In this document: positions 1 through 9,559 of the stretch, in pieces
Layout: every line of letters starts with the position of its first letter
Position numbering within the stretch: position 1 is the first letter of the stretch
Assembly (NCBI RefSeq): GCF_014647215.1
Contig: NZ_BMOT01000006.1
Location: 124,001 to 188,000, forward strand
DNA length: 64,000 nucleotides
Origin: Shewanella aestuarii
Lineage (GTDB): Bacteria; Pseudomonadota; Gammaproteobacteria; Enterobacterales; Shewanellaceae
Direction of reading: 5' to 3'
Translations under genes and position numbers: made by a program
The notes under the pieces: generated by a model
Databases searched by the model: none
Seen by the model: the letters and a program-made list of their open reading frames with translations, nothing else
What the model was told of the DNA's origin: nothing

Positions 1-2
1 AT

Positions 3-743
3 TTTATTGTTTTGTACTGCTGCATCAGTGATTATCAATTTACCCATCAAGCAAAGCGCATTCAAATTGCACTTGAGCAAAATAACAATCAACAAGCAAA
101 GGCATTGTTAGCACCCTGGGTGAGCCAAAGCACACCAAGGTTATCGAGTGTAGGTTTATGTAAAACAACAATAGAAAAAACCCTTACTTCACCAATTTAT
201 GGCAGTATATCGAGTATTGTTTTTTTTGCTGTCGGCGGTGCCTCAACCGTTATTGCGGTTCATCTATTAAAGCAATTAGAGCTATCGTGGCCACCCTACC
301 AAAAAAAATATATCAACTTTGCTAGCTTTATAAGCCAATTTAATCGAGTATTATTTTTTCTGCCGCAATGGATTTGGCATTGCTCCCTTGCCATCCAATT
401 TGGTCAACTCGGATTAAAAAGTATGTGGGTTAACGACACACAAAGCCAAGGGCTCAATAACGATTACCGCACCCTGCACCTTGGGGCGAATTTACTTAAA
501 ATTGAACTGGGTGGACCACAACAGTTTTTAACCCCAACAACGGCTCAAACCTTAGCTTATCAACAAGATTTAGCAGCACAAGTTAATGTTGAAAAAGTAA
601 CCCTAGCAAAAGTCATTGCTGGCCCGTTACCTCAATATCAACATATTCAGGTAGCTATAAAAGCCAGTCAAAATGGTAAATTTTTCTTCTTGAGTTTAGC
701 GCTTTTGCTGCCTTTACTCTGGGCAACGTTACAAACGGTGTAA
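3..743 (+). CDS. cobD: CobD/CbiB-like adenosylcobinamide-phosphate synthase, 5' truncated
   Basis: The frame is open to the left edge, so the start lies outside the window and only the C-terminal ~247 residues are seen. The family is a membrane enzyme that attaches aminopropanol (phosphate) to cobyric acid in B12 synthesis or salvage. The visible part has the family layout: a soluble stretch with TPRLSSVGLCKTTIEK followed by SPIYGSISSIVFFAVGG, which corresponds to the conserved region before the third membrane segment. A loop and a C-terminal hydrophobic anchor (LSLALLLPLLWATL) follow. No other cobalamin gene is visible downstream, so any operon partners must lie to the left. Assignment is from motif resemblance. 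Confidence 0.72.
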   Translation, partial: FIVLYCCISDYQFTHQAKRIQIALEQNNNQQAKALLAPWVSQSTPRLSSVGLCKTTIEKTLTSPIYGSISSIVFFAVGGASTVIAVHLLKQLELSWPPYQKKYINFASFISQFNRVLFFLPQWIWHCSLAIQFGQLGLKSMWVNDTQSQGLNNDYRTLHLGANLLKIELGGPQQFLTPTTAQTLAYQQDLAAQVNVEKVTLAKVIAGPLPQYQHIQVAIKASQNGKFFFLSLALLLPLLWATLQTV

Positions 744-813
744 ATCAGTAATCAAAAGCGGTATGATCCGCGGCTGTTTTTTTCATGAATGCTTTTTCAA
801 TAGGAAAGCCCAA

Positions 814-1203
814 TTGTTCAATAATTTGCATGTATCACTGACAACACCAGCATTACTTTTTCCAGCAATTTCATTGTTATTACTGGCGTATACCAATCGA
901 TTCTTTTCGTTAGCGGCATTAATTCGCCAACTGAGCCAGGCAGGAAAGCCAGTAAACGATAACCAAATAAAAAACCTAAAACAGCGGATTAATCTTATTC
1001 GCAAGATGCAAGAGGCTGGTGTCAGCAGCTTTGCCCTATGCGTGTTATGCATGATTTTCCTTTACACAGGTTTCAATCAAACAGGCTCAATCATTTTTGG
1101 TATCAGTCTATTACTATTATTATATTCGTTGATTTTGTCGGTAATCGAAATTCGTATCTCAGTTGATGCCCTCAACATTCATCTGAAAGAGTTAAGTAAA
1201 TGA
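814..1203 (+). CDS. DUF2721 family membrane protein
   Basis: Small integral membrane protein of ~129 residues, function unknown. It opens with [23 protein letters not shown], typical of the DUF2721 N-terminus, followed by a charged linker ([15 protein letters not shown]) and two further hydrophobic segments. The frame is open from an ATG at 763, but the residues before 814 are Cys/Phe-rich and do not look like the family. A TTG at 814 sits six bases after AGGAAAG (802-808), so I prefer that start; TTG 826 is an alternative. Its stop overlaps the ATG of the next gene (ATGA), indicating translational coupling. Confidence 0.75.
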   Translation: MFNNLHVSLTTPALLFPAISLLLLAYTNRFFSLAALIRQLSQAGKPVNDNQIKNLKQRINLIRKMQEAGVSSFALCVLCMIFLYTGFNQTGSIIFGISLLLLLYSLILSVIEIRISVDALNIHLKELSK

Positions 1204-1826
1204 GTCAATGGATCTACTTTTTTGACCTTTGCGGCACGGCGGTATTCGCCTTATCGGGTGCATTAGCAGCAGGTAAACATCGAATGGACCCCTTTGGTGT
1301 TATCGTTTTGGCTTCTGTCACCGCAATTGGCGGCGGCAGTATCCGAGATGCATTATTAGGCACAACACCAGTATTTTGGATTACCAATCACAATTACATC
1401 ATAGTGATATTAGCCACCGTTTTAGCCTGTTTAGTGTTAGTGCGTAAACCGCACAAATTACCTCAAATGACACTGCCGGTCGCCGATGCCTTTGGTCTGG
1501 CATTATTTACCGTGATTGGCGCAGAAAAAGCATTGTTACTGGGTCACTCAGGTATGATTGCTGTCGTGATGGGACTAATTACTGGCGTTGGCGGTGGGAT
1601 TATTCGTGATCTACTCTGTCGCCAAGTGCCTATGGTGCTGCGCACTGAAATATACGCGACGGCTTCAATCATAGGTGGTATATGTTATACCTTGAGCTTA
1701 CTGTCAGGAATGGATAGTATGACATCGATGTTTTTGGCCATGTTAAGTACCTTAATCATTAGATTAAGCGCTATTCGTTGGCACCTGTCATTACCCGCAT
1801 TTGATTTAAAAACAAAGAGACATTGA
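1200..1826 (+). CDS. TRIC/UPF0126 family channel-like membrane protein (YadS/YicG type)
   Basis: A 208-residue protein with about seven hydrophobic segments arranged as two repeats. Each repeat carries the family glycine motif: [16 protein letters not shown] near residue 40 and [16 protein letters not shown] near residue 125, both ending in an Arg-Asp pair. Bacterial relatives of trimeric intracellular cation channels share this double GGGxxRD pattern; the ion carried by bacterial members is not certain. The ATG overlaps the stop of the DUF2721 gene by four bases, and the next gene starts two bases after its stop, so the three are probably one transcript. Confidence 0.85.
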   Translation: MSQWIYFFDLCGTAVFALSGALAAGKHRMDPFGVIVLASVTAIGGGSIRDALLGTTPVFWITNHNYIIVILATVLACLVLVRKPHKLPQMTLPVADAFGLALFTVIGAEKALLLGHSGMIAVVMGLITGVGGGIIRDLLCRQVPMVLRTEIYATASIIGGICYTLSLLSGMDSMTSMFLAMLSTLIIRLSAIRWHLSLPAFDLKTKRH

Positions 1827-1827
1827 T

Positions 1828-2304
1828 GTGCGTTTAATTAGTCTACTATTTTGCATCATTTTCAGTTTTCCTGCACAAGCAAATCTCGGTGATATGCCTG
1901 TTGAGCAGCAATTAGCGATGCAATATATTAAAGCCTACACTGAGCATGACTTTAAAACCTTGAGACAATTCTATACCCGTGAAAGCTTATTTTTTGATAA
2001 AACGGCTGGAGTTGAATACAAGGGAGAACGGCATATTATTGATTTCTTAACCCGCGCCCATGAAGGCGTGTTGGAGTATCGACTCAATATCGAGCATATG
2101 TTTAACAATGGCTCAGTTGTGGTGATCATCGGCAGTTACCGATTGCGTGGTCCTGGCGATCAATACGGTAAGCCAGATAGAATCATAGATATTGCTGTTC
2201 CGGGTGTCACTACCTTAAAGTTTGATATGAACACTCAGCGTTTGATAGAACACATGGATTTAATGGATTACCAAACTATGGCTGACCAATTAGAATCTCA
2301 GTGA
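1828..2304 (+). CDS. Exported NTF2/SnoaL-like fold protein
   Basis: 158 residues starting at GTG 1828, with AAAGAGA just upstream. The first ~18 residues (MRLISLLFCIIFSFPAQA) form a signal peptide with an Ala-x-Ala cleavage site, so the mature protein is probably periplasmic. The rest (QYIKAYTEHDFKTLRQFYTRESLFFDKTAG, then a beta-rich half) fits the NTF2/SnoaL-like alpha+beta cone fold, often annotated as nuclear transport factor 2 family. No catalytic residues can be assigned. It is the last gene of the run before a strong bidirectional terminator. Confidence 0.7.
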   Translation: MRLISLLFCIIFSFPAQANLGDMPVEQQLAMQYIKAYTEHDFKTLRQFYTRESLFFDKTAGVEYKGERHIIDFLTRAHEGVLEYRLNIEHMFNNGSVVVIIGSYRLRGPGDQYGKPDRIIDIAVPGVTTLKFDMNTQRLIEHMDLMDYQTMADQLESQ

Positions 2305-2360
2305 TGCATCATGTGTCATTTCGCTCAAATACTGCGACACACTAGTGAATAAGTTGATAT

Positions 2361-2390
2361 AAAAAAAGGCTCCTTAGAGCCTTTTTTATT
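2361..2390. terminator. Bidirectional intrinsic terminator between the NTF2-like gene and tyrS
   Basis: Inverted repeat AAAAAAGGCTC / GAGCCTTTTTT with a CTTA loop. The A and T runs on both sides let it end transcription from both converging genes. Confidence 0.9.
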
Positions 2391-2406
2391 GGTTAATTTT
2401 TGCTGA

Positions 2407-3603
2407 TTAGCTTAATACCACTTTAGCAAATTTACGCTTACCAACTTGCACTACCGCCTCAAAACCCGCGTTAAAGACTTGACGACTGTCTTCGGCTTTT
2501 TCGCCATCAATCTTCACTGCACCTTGCTTAATCATTCGCATGCCATCAGAGGTAGAACCGACTAAACCTGCATCTTTAAGCAAGTTAGCAATTGCTAACC
2601 CTTCGCCAGCTTCAAGAGTAACCGTTTCAATATCATCAGGTATCGCACCTTTTTGGAAACGATTGATAAACTCTTGATGAGCAGCTTCTGCCGCAGCATC
2701 GTCATGGAAGCGAGCAATAATTTCTTTCGCAAGGGTGATTTTGATATCACGAGGGTTAGTTCCATTGTCAATATCTTGCTTAAACCCAGCAATTTCTTCT
2801 AATGGACGGAAAGACAATAATTCAAAATAACGCCACATTAAGTCATCTGAAATTGACATGATTTTGCCAAACATTTCATTGGCTGGTTCGCTCACACCTA
2901 TGTAGTTATGGGCCGATTTAGACATTTTTTTCACGCCATCTAAACCTTCAAGCAATGGCATCATAATAACCGTTTGCGGTTTTTGACCTTCTGCTTTTTG
3001 TAACTCACGACCCATTAATAAATTAAATTTCTGGTCGGTACCGCCCAGTTCCACATCAGCTTGTAATGCAACAGAATCATAACCTTGCAGTAAAGGATAC
3101 ATAAACTCATGAATTGCAATTGACTGACCTGATGCATAACGCTTTTTAAAGTCATCACGTTCCATCATCCGCGCAACAGTTTGCTGAGATGCTAAACGTA
3201 TCATACCCGCTGCGCCTAATGGCTCTAACCAGCTTGAGTTAAATTCGATACGCGTTTTAGCTGGGTCTAAAATTTTATACACTTGCTCTTTATAGGTTTC
3301 AGCGTTAGCGAGTACTTGCTCACGCGTTAACGGCGGACGAGTACTATTTTTACCACTTGGATCACCGACCATACCGGTAAAATCGCCAATCAAGAAAATC
3401 ACTTCGTGGCCTAACTCTTGGAAAGTGCGCATTTTATTCAAAATGACCGTGTGGCCTAAATGGATATCGGGTGCGGTAGGATCAGCACCTAGCTTAATCT
3501 TAAGTGGGCGACCTTCTTTAAGTTTTTCAATGAGATCAGTCTCAAGTAAAATTTCGTCTGTACCACGTTTGATCTCTGCCAACACTTGATCTAAATCAGC
3601 CAT
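2407..3603 (-). CDS. tyrS: Tyrosyl-tRNA synthetase
   Basis: 398-residue class I aminoacyl-tRNA synthetase charging tRNA-Tyr in the cytosol. The catalytic Rossmann domain shows [15 protein letters not shown] (HIGH-type signature, ~residues 37-51) and [11 protein letters not shown] (KMSKS, ~residues 228-238). The C-terminal ~60 residues ([22 protein letters not shown]...[15 protein letters not shown]) are an S4 RNA-binding domain. Length and motifs fit the Haemophilus-type TyrS rather than the E. coli type. It is divergent from the M23 peptidase gene across about 170 bp. Confidence 0.97.
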   Translation of the reverse strand: MADLDQVLAEIKRGTDEILLETDLIEKLKEGRPLKIKLGADPTAPDIHLGHTVILNKMRTFQELGHEVIFLIGDFTGMVGDPSGKNSTRPPLTREQVLANAETYKEQVYKILDPAKTRIEFNSSWLEPLGAAGMIRLASQQTVARMMERDDFKKRYASGQSIAIHEFMYPLLQGYDSVALQADVELGGTDQKFNLLMGRELQKAEGQKPQTVIMMPLLEGLDGVKKMSKSAHNYIGVSEPANEMFGKIMSISDDLMWRYFELLSFRPLEEIAGFKQDIDNGTNPRDIKITLAKEIIARFHDDAAAEAAHQEFINRFQKGAIPDDIETVTLEAGEGLAIANLLKDAGLVGSTSDGMRMIKQGAVKIDGEKAEDSRQVFNAGFEAVVQVGKRKFAKVVLS

Positions 3604-3788
3604 CGCTACTGCAACTCCTAGAGCGTAATCATGAGGACCCGTTAATCTTTGCTAAATAACAATCTTGAAAGATCAACAGACTCAAATAAATAAAAATAAA
3701 GAGGACTATGTTACTTGTTAGCCACAGCAAATGAAAGAGTGTACACTTACTGGATAACAACAAGAGTGGGAAATTGGTACTAGAGTCA

Positions 3789-5258
3789 ATGGCGAAGCTG
3801 ATTACATTATTTAAGTTGCTGCCTAAAGCACATCAAATAGCCTTAGCAATTTTGGCTATATTCACATCTTTTATTTTGATGTTTCCATCAGAAGACGCCC
3901 AAGCTTCTAAACAAACATCAATGGATACCTCAGTAAAACTCGAAAGCAACACCCGCTATCAAGTACCTTTGCCTTTTAGAAGCCCAAGCGCACCAGAAAA
4001 AAACGCTCGCAAAGATGATAATGAGCAAGAAACGGCATTACCCACAGCCGATGATGAAGCCTTTAGCGCCCACCTTTCTACTTTATCTTCTGGCTCTAAA
4101 ACGGATCAGATAATTGATCGTATTGATGGTGAGTTAAAGGCGCAGAAAAAAGCTTTAAAAGATGCCGCTGAGCTTGAAAATCAAGTGGAGTATTACGAAG
4201 TTGCTAAAGGTGACACCTTAGGTGGATTATTCAATCGTGCGGGACTGACAGCAAAAGATGTGTATGACATTACTCGCCTGCCTCTAGCGAAAAAGAATTT
4301 AGTTAAAATCATTCCAGGTGAAGAAATTGCCATTAGTAAAAATGCGCAAGGTGAATTAACCGAATTAAGCTACCGAATGGATAAAATATCCACGTTAGTG
4401 ATTACTAAAGCGAATGATAAGTATAAAGAAACCGTCAACAAAAAATCGCTCGAAACCCGACAGTCGTTTATCACGGCTAAAATTAAAAGTAACTTTTGGA
4501 GTGCTGCTGCCGATGCAGGTTTATCTGCTAACCACATCATGCAATTGGCCAATATTTTCGGTTGGGATATCGACTTTGCTTTAGATATTCGTAAAAACGA
4601 TCACTTTTCGCTGATTTTTGAACAAGAATATGCAGATGGACAATTTATTCGCACAGGTAATATTTTAGCCGCTGAATTTGTTAACCAAGGCGAGCGTTAT
4701 ACCGCAATTCGTTACAAAGATGGCCAGTATTACTCTGAAACAGGCAATAGTATGCGTAAGGCATTTTTGCGATCTCCTGTTGATTTCAAATATGTAAGCT
4801 CTAATTTTAATCCACGTCGACTGCATCCAGTTACAGGTCAAATTAAAGCTCACCGCGGGGTTGATTATGTTGCGGCCATAGGCACACCAATCAAAGCTGC
4901 GGGGCGAGGTAAAGTGGTCGAATCTAGCTACAACCAATACAATGGTAATTACGTGTTTATTAAACACAACGATACCTACACCACTAAATACTTGCATTTA
5001 ACAAAGCGCAGCGTAAAACGTGGTGACACAGTTAAGCAAGGTCAGATCATTGGAACACTTGGGCGCACAGGCCGAGTAACCGGCGCACATTTACATTACG
5101 AGTTTATTGTCAACGGTGTACATCGTAATCCGCGCACCGTTAACCTACCGAAATCGATGCCAATTGATCGCAGTGAAAAAGCAAAATTTGATGGGTTAAG
5201 TAAACAACTGATGGCGCAGCTTAAGTCGAATCAAGCGCAACAGACCGCCAGTAATTAA
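3789..5258 (+). CDS. mepM: Murein DD-endopeptidase, M23 family with OapA/LysM-like region (MepM-like)
   Basis: About 489 residues from ATG 3789; an in-frame TTG at 3774 is also possible. A membrane anchor (IALAILAIFTSFILMF) is followed by a low-complexity linker, then a LysM/OapA-type region (YYEVAKGDTLGGLFNRAGL). The C-terminal peptidase_M23 domain has the zinc ligands in HRGVDYVAAIGTPIKAAG (HxxxD) and GAHLHYEF (HxH). Members cut peptide cross-links in peptidoglycan to allow growth. It lies just upstream of anmK, a recycling gene, which fits a cell-wall turnover unit. Confidence 0.92.
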   Translation: MAKLITLFKLLPKAHQIALAILAIFTSFILMFPSEDAQASKQTSMDTSVKLESNTRYQVPLPFRSPSAPEKNARKDDNEQETALPTADDEAFSAHLSTLSSGSKTDQIIDRIDGELKAQKKALKDAAELENQVEYYEVAKGDTLGGLFNRAGLTAKDVYDITRLPLAKKNLVKIIPGEEIAISKNAQGELTELSYRMDKISTLVITKANDKYKETVNKKSLETRQSFITAKIKSNFWSAAADAGLSANHIMQLANIFGWDIDFALDIRKNDHFSLIFEQEYADGQFIRTGNILAAEFVNQGERYTAIRYKDGQYYSETGNSMRKAFLRSPVDFKYVSSNFNPRRLHPVTGQIKAHRGVDYVAAIGTPIKAAGRGKVVESSYNQYNGNYVFIKHNDTYTTKYLHLTKRSVKRGDTVKQGQIIGTLGRTGRVTGAHLHYEFIVNGVHRNPRTVNLPKSMPIDRSEKAKFDGLSKQLMAQLKSNQAQQTASN

Positions 5259-5273
5259 ACTCTTATCTATATT

Positions 5274-5310
5274 GTATGGGTGGAAGTGTCATCACCCATA
5301 CCCCCTTTTT
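5274..5310 (+). terminator. Intrinsic terminator or attenuator between mepM and anmK
   Basis: Stem GTATGGGTG / CACCCATAC with a 10-nt loop, followed by CCCCTTTTT. It lies about 30 bases before the anmK start, so it may attenuate read-through rather than fully separate the genes. Confidence 0.7.
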
Positions 5311-5339
5311 AGTTTCCCTTGTCACAAGGAATGTCAGTA

Positions 5340-6452
5340 ATGTCGCAGCCTGAATATTATATTGGCCTTATGTCTGGTACCAGTATGGATGGCGTTGATG
5401 CCGTTCTGGTTGATTTTAGTAGCGGTTATCCTTTACTCGTATACGCACATACTGAAGCCATTCCTGAACACTTATTGAAAGGGCTGCAACGCCTTTGCCA
5501 ACCGTCAACTGACGAAATAAATCGTTTAGGACGAATTGATCGCAGTGTCGGTTTGTTATTTGCAAAAGCAGTTAATCAATTATTAACTCACTCCGGTGTC
5601 AGCCCAAGTGAAGTAATAGCGATTGGTTCCCACGGTCAAACTGTCAGACACATGCCAAATCTAGAAGTCGGCTTCACCTTACAAATTGGCGACCCTAATA
5701 CCATTGCGGTTGAAACGGGAATTGATGTTATTGCTGATTTTCGACGCAAAGATATTGCCTTAGGTGGGCAAGGCGCACCTCTTGTGCCCGCTTTCCACCA
5801 GCAAGTATTTGCTAAAAACGACACCTCGAGGGTGATATTGAACATTGGCGGCATTGCCAATATTACTTACCTTCCTGGTGATTCAAATCAGGTACTTGGG
5901 TTTGATACCGGCCCTGGTAACAACCTGATTGATGCTTTTATCCAACAAGTTCAACAGCAGCCTTTTGATAAAGATGGGAAGTGGGCGGAGTCAGGCACCT
6001 CGAACCCTGATTTATTAAAACAGCTATTATCCCATGCATATTTTTCACTTCAATACCCCAAAAGCACCGGACGTGAGTTATTTAATCAAGCCTGGTTAGA
6101 ACAGCAGCTATCTGAGTTTAGTCATTTAGATGAAGAAGATATTCAATCAACCTTGCTCGACTTAACCTGCCACAGCATTGCCAATGATGTGACAAAACTT
6201 AATCCTCAGGGTGAAATGTACGTTTGTGGTGGTGGCGCACTCAATAAAGCCTTAATGCGCAGGCTTAGCTTACTTTTACCAGGATATAAACTCGCGACAA
6301 CGACTGAGATTGGCGTGGATCCTAAATGGGTAGAAGGGATCGCTTTTGCATGGTTAGCAATGCGCTATGAACATCATTTACCCGCCAATCTCCCTGCCGT
6401 TACCGGCGCAAGAAGAGAAGCTGTACTGGGCGGAAAATTCTCAGCAAAATAA
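5340..6452 (+). CDS. anmK: Anhydro-N-acetylmuramic acid kinase
   Basis: ~370 residues. AnmK hydrolyses and phosphorylates 1,6-anhydro-MurNAc to MurNAc-6-phosphate during peptidoglycan recycling. The N-terminal [21 protein letters not shown] is the family signature (ATP phosphate-binding loop). Later come [34 protein letters not shown] and GGIANIT with [12 protein letters not shown], all typical of this sugar-kinase fold. Three in-frame starts exist (TTG 5319, ATG 5331, ATG 5340); AAGGA at 5326-5330 is correctly spaced only for 5340. It follows the M23 endopeptidase gene, consistent with murein turnover. Confidence 0.96.
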   Translation: MSQPEYYIGLMSGTSMDGVDAVLVDFSSGYPLLVYAHTEAIPEHLLKGLQRLCQPSTDEINRLGRIDRSVGLLFAKAVNQLLTHSGVSPSEVIAIGSHGQTVRHMPNLEVGFTLQIGDPNTIAVETGIDVIADFRRKDIALGGQGAPLVPAFHQQVFAKNDTSRVILNIGGIANITYLPGDSNQVLGFDTGPGNNLIDAFIQQVQQQPFDKDGKWAESGTSNPDLLKQLLSHAYFSLQYPKSTGRELFNQAWLEQQLSEFSHLDEEDIQSTLLDLTCHSIANDVTKLNPQGEMYVCGGGALNKALMRRLSLLLPGYKLATTTEIGVDPKWVEGIAFAWLAMRYEHHLPANLPAVTGARREAVLGGKFSAK

Positions 6453-6526
6453 CTTGCCATAATATTGACAACTGACTGTTTTATAGACTTTACTTGTTGA
6501 GCACACACATTAACAAGGAATGAGTT

Positions 6527-7225
6527 ATGGATATAAAACAAAAGATGCTAGCTGAATTTTTAGGCACACTTTGGTTAGTATTAGGAGGGTGTGGCAGTGC
6601 CGTGCTCGCTGCAGCATTTCCAGAGGTAGGTATCGGGCTTCTGGGAGTGTCACTGGCTTTTGGCTTGACCGTTTTGACCATGGCTTACGCCATTGGGCAT
6701 ATTTCGGGGTGCCATCTTAATCCTGCGGTTTCATTCGGATTGTGGGCCGGTGGCCGTTTTGATGCCAGTGAATTACTTCCCTATATTATCGCGCAAGTGT
6801 CAGGTGCAATAATGGGCGCGGGCATTTTATATTTAATCGCATCAGGACAAGATGGATTTTCATTAAGTGCGGGTTTTGCCTCCAATGGTTTTGGCGAACA
6901 TTCCCCTGGTGGCTATGATTTAATTGCCGTGTTGATTTGTGAAATAGTCATGACGCTGTTTTTCTTACTGATTATTTTAGGTGCAACCGATGACCGCGCA
7001 CCTAAAGGTTTTGCCCCTATTGCGATTGGTTTTGGTTTAACCCTTATCCACCTTATTAGTATTCCGGTATCTAACACTTCCGTCAATCCCGCAAGAAGTA
7101 CAGGGCCAGCATTATTCGTCGGGGATTGGGCACTATCTCAATTGTGGTTATTCTGGGTTGCTCCAATTGTCGGGGCTATTTTAGCTGGCATAATTTATCG
7201 CAGTTTTAATCCATCATCCCAATAA
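6527..7225 (+). CDS. aqpZ: Aquaporin Z
   Basis: 232-residue inner-membrane water channel with six membrane segments and two half-helices. Both NPA motifs are intact: HLNPAVSFG (NPA at 65-67) and [11 protein letters not shown] (187-189). Arg190 directly after the second NPA is the selectivity-filter arginine, and the narrow-pore residues fit a water channel rather than a glycerol facilitator. RBS AAGGA lies a few bases before the ATG. It is monocistronic, with a terminator downstream. Confidence 0.95.
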   Translation: MDIKQKMLAEFLGTLWLVLGGCGSAVLAAAFPEVGIGLLGVSLAFGLTVLTMAYAIGHISGCHLNPAVSFGLWAGGRFDASELLPYIIAQVSGAIMGAGILYLIASGQDGFSLSAGFASNGFGEHSPGGYDLIAVLICEIVMTLFFLLIILGATDDRAPKGFAPIAIGFGLTLIHLISIPVSNTSVNPARSTGPALFVGDWALSQLWLFWVAPIVGAILAGIIYRSFNPSSQ

Positions 7226-7248
7226 ATTTCCAGTTCATCCTAGTTAAC

Positions 7249-7278
7249 AAAGTCCGTTTCTATACGGACTTTTCTTTT
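7249..7278 (+). terminator. Intrinsic terminator after aqpZ
   Basis: Stem AAAGTCCGT / ACGGACTTT with a short loop, then TTCTTTTTC. Confidence 0.85.
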
Positions 7279-7364
7279 TCAATTATTCTTGTCAGTGTTA
7301 TCATGCGCACATAATTGTTCCTGATCAGCATAGCTATTGCTGATTACTGCTAGATGAGAATCAC

Positions 7365-7751
7365 ATGAGCACTAAAGAAAAAAGCGTCGCTGAACTAATG
7401 AACCTCACGCCTGAAGGCCGCTATGACTACATGATTGAACAGGTAAAAGCCAATAAAGTGATCTGGTCTTTACAAGATAGCGATGGCTGCGTGATGCTAA
7501 CCACGGAAGATGAAGATTGTATCCCTATGTGGCCATCAGAAGAAACGGCTGCACTTTGGGCGGTTGACGATTGGAAAGATTGTGAACCTTTAGCGATTCC
7601 TCTTGATGAATTTCAACAACGCTGGGTGAGCGGTATGGAAGACGATGACTTATTTATTGCCGTATTCCCAGTTCAGGAGGATTTAGGTGTTGTTGTTGCT
7701 CCTTTTGAAGTTGACCAACGTTTAACCCCTAAAAGTGACAAGAAACACTAG
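7365..7751 (+). CDS. DUF2750 domain protein
   Basis: 128-residue acidic soluble protein. The stretch VIWSLQDSDGCVMLTTEDEDCIPMWPSEETAALWAVDDWKDCEP is characteristic of DUF2750, a family of unknown function in marine gammaproteobacteria. There is no signal peptide or membrane segment. The gene starts at ATG 7365 and is followed, after three bases, by a small membrane-protein gene, so the two are probably co-transcribed. Confidence 0.8.
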   Translation: MSTKEKSVAELMNLTPEGRYDYMIEQVKANKVIWSLQDSDGCVMLTTEDEDCIPMWPSEETAALWAVDDWKDCEPLAIPLDEFQQRWVSGMEDDDLFIAVFPVQEDLGVVVAPFEVDQRLTPKSDKKH

Positions 7752-7754
7752 TTT

Positions 7755-8267
7755 ATGATTAATCCAATGGATGCTAAACCTAAGGTCATGACACCAGCTC
7801 AGACTGCTGCATCACCTGATATCGACAGCTCGGAATTACATCCCACAACGACCATGGCAAAACTGCCTAAGCGTTTAACTGCGCTAATGCTAATATATGC
7901 TGCGGCATCGATAAGCGGCTTACTGTCAGCAAATTCAGTATCAGAATTAAGCTCAATGCTGTGTATGTTAACCTTATTGATGGTCGTTGCAGTATTTGGC
8001 CGTCAAAAAGCGGCTTTATACATGCTAAGAGGTTACAGCTTACTGCAACTTGCGTTTTACAGCTGTTTGCCAGCCATAATGTATGATCCTGAAAACTTAG
8101 TCGCTGGACCGACAACGGTTGATTTTGGTTTATTTCAGGCGGTGGTATCTGATTGGGTAATCTTTAGCGTATTAATTTTCATTGGCGCGGCTCAAGTTTG
8201 GATAAGCTTTAATCGAAAAGTGAAAGCCTGGTTCAAACCAAGACAAAGCATGAACATTATGAGTTAA
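7755..8267 (+). CDS. Hypothetical four-segment membrane protein
   Basis: 170 residues. A polar N-terminus of ~35 residues is followed by four hydrophobic segments (around residues 38-55, 58-76, 85-103 and 128-150) and a basic C-terminal tail (NRKVKAWFKPRQ). I do not recognise a family. It sits three bases downstream of the DUF2750 gene and before a bidirectional terminator. A membrane role linked to the DUF2750 protein is only suggested by the spacing. Confidence 0.65.
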   Translation: MINPMDAKPKVMTPAQTAASPDIDSSELHPTTTMAKLPKRLTALMLIYAAASISGLLSANSVSELSSMLCMLTLLMVVAVFGRQKAALYMLRGYSLLQLAFYSCLPAIMYDPENLVAGPTTVDFGLFQAVVSDWVIFSVLIFIGAAQVWISFNRKVKAWFKPRQSMNIMS

Positions 8268-8280
8268 TCCTCTTAAAAAC

Positions 8281-8310
8281 AAAAAAAGCCGTCTTATGAC
8301 GGCTTTTTTG
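8281..8310. terminator. Bidirectional terminator between converging genes
   Basis: AAAAAAAGCCGTC / GACGGCTTTTTTG with a TTAT loop. It serves the plus-strand membrane-protein gene and the minus-strand erpA. Confidence 0.92.
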
Positions 8311-8328
8311 TTTTCTCTGTTCAATTAA

Positions 8329-8679
8329 TTAAACAGAGAAACTAGCACCACAACCACAGGTTGTTGTTGCGTTAGGGTTTTTAACAAAGAAGCGTGAACC
8401 TTCTAAGCCAGAAGTGTAATCCACCTCACCGCCAACAAGGTATTGTAGGCTCATTGGATCGACCACTAATTGTACACCTTGCTTTTCAATAGTGAAGTCG
8501 CCTTCATTGACTTTCTCATCAAATGTAAAGCCATACTGAAAACCTGAACAACCACCGCCGGTAACATAAACACGCAGTTTTAATTCAGGGTTCTGCTCTT
8601 CTTCTAACAGCCCTTTTACCTTGGTCGCCGCAGCATCGGTAAATTGTATCGGCATTGCTGCATCAGTTTGTTCAGTCAT
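8329..8679 (-). CDS. erpA: Iron-sulfur cluster insertion protein ErpA
   Basis: 116-residue A-type carrier that delivers Fe-S clusters to apoproteins, essential for isoprenoid synthesis in E. coli. The three cluster cysteines are present: Cys44 in [10 protein letters not shown], and Cys108 and Cys110 in [11 protein letters not shown]. Its ATG overlaps the 3' end of the upstream membrane-protein gene by eight bases, implying translational coupling. Confidence 0.96.
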   Translation of the reverse strand: MTEQTDAAMPIQFTDAAATKVKGLLEEEQNPELKLRVYVTGGGCSGFQYGFTFDEKVNEGDFTIEKQGVQLVVDPMSLQYLVGGEVDYTSGLEGSRFFVKNPNATTTCGCGASFSV

Positions 8680-9496
8680 TACTACCTCTTACTTCAGTTT
8701 TCTGCGGTGAATTATCCGATACCTGACTGTTTTGTTCAAGTATTACCCGAGGTTCTTTTTGATTGTCTGTAACTTCGATGGTTATTGGTGCTATATCAGC
8801 AATATTGAATACCTGTTCAATCTCACCACCTTTCACACCTCGCGCTGGTTTTACTCGCACTTTTACCTTAATTCTTTGTAACTCAAATCCATCAGGAAGG
8901 ATAAAATCACTATCCATTATGTGGAAATACTTAAAATCGATATTATTCTTGGTTCCTAATAACTGACTTAAGGTTAGTTCAGCGACTTTATCATCCATAA
9001 CCCCAATAAATACCGCATCTACGACAACCTTTAAATTTGCCTTACGCTTTTGCTGTTGAGTTAAAATAACTCTAAGCTGTTGTTGCTTAGGTAATATGCC
9101 AGCATTAATTTCAACATTGTGGATCATCACCCCTTCTACTTCAGCGTCGGCAACCATTAAGCTGCGATAAAATGCCAGCTCTTTTTCTAGTGCTTTTTGA
9201 CGCACCAATTGCTCTCTGAACATTTGTTGTAAGTTATTATTGGCTTCTTGTTCTATAGTTAGCGCTAGATTGCGACTGGCCAATACCTTGGCTTGCATAT
9301 CAAGTTCTGATAACAATTTTCGTTTTCCACTGACGCTATTAGGTGTCGCCTCGGGCGCAAAAGACAACCATATTTGATGCGATATAGCACCGGTAATGAA
9401 AGCGACCACCACCAGTGCAATAAGGTAGTTGCTTGATGAACGTTTTTTTCGTTCGATTGCTTTTAGTGTATCCAGCATGCGATGATAATTTAGCAT
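8672..9496 (-). CDS. DUF6776-like membrane-anchored coiled-coil protein
   Basis: 274 residues. A short cytoplasmic N-terminus rich in Lys/Arg ([11 protein letters not shown]) precedes one membrane segment ([22 protein letters not shown]). A helical, probably coiled-coil stretch (residues ~55-110) and a beta-rich C-terminal domain follow, so the bulk is predicted periplasmic. I think it is the DUF6776 family, of unknown role. It overlaps erpA by eight bases and reads into it, an arrangement that may be conserved. Confidence 0.65.
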   Translation of the reverse strand: MLNYHRMLDTLKAIERKKRSSSNYLIALVVVAFITGAISHQIWLSFAPEATPNSVSGKRKLLSELDMQAKVLASRNLALTIEQEANNNLQQMFREQLVRQKALEKELAFYRSLMVADAEVEGVMIHNVEINAGILPKQQQLRVILTQQQKRKANLKVVVDAVFIGVMDDKVAELTLSQLLGTKNNIDFKYFHIMDSDFILPDGFELQRIKVKVRVKPARGVKGGEIEQVFNIADIAPITIEVTDNQKEPRVILEQNSQVSDNSPQKTEVRGSND

Positions 9497-9559
9497 TAGG
9501 TAACAAGCCCTTAATAAAATACAATGTCAAAGTAACTACAGGGAAGCAAGAGCATAACA

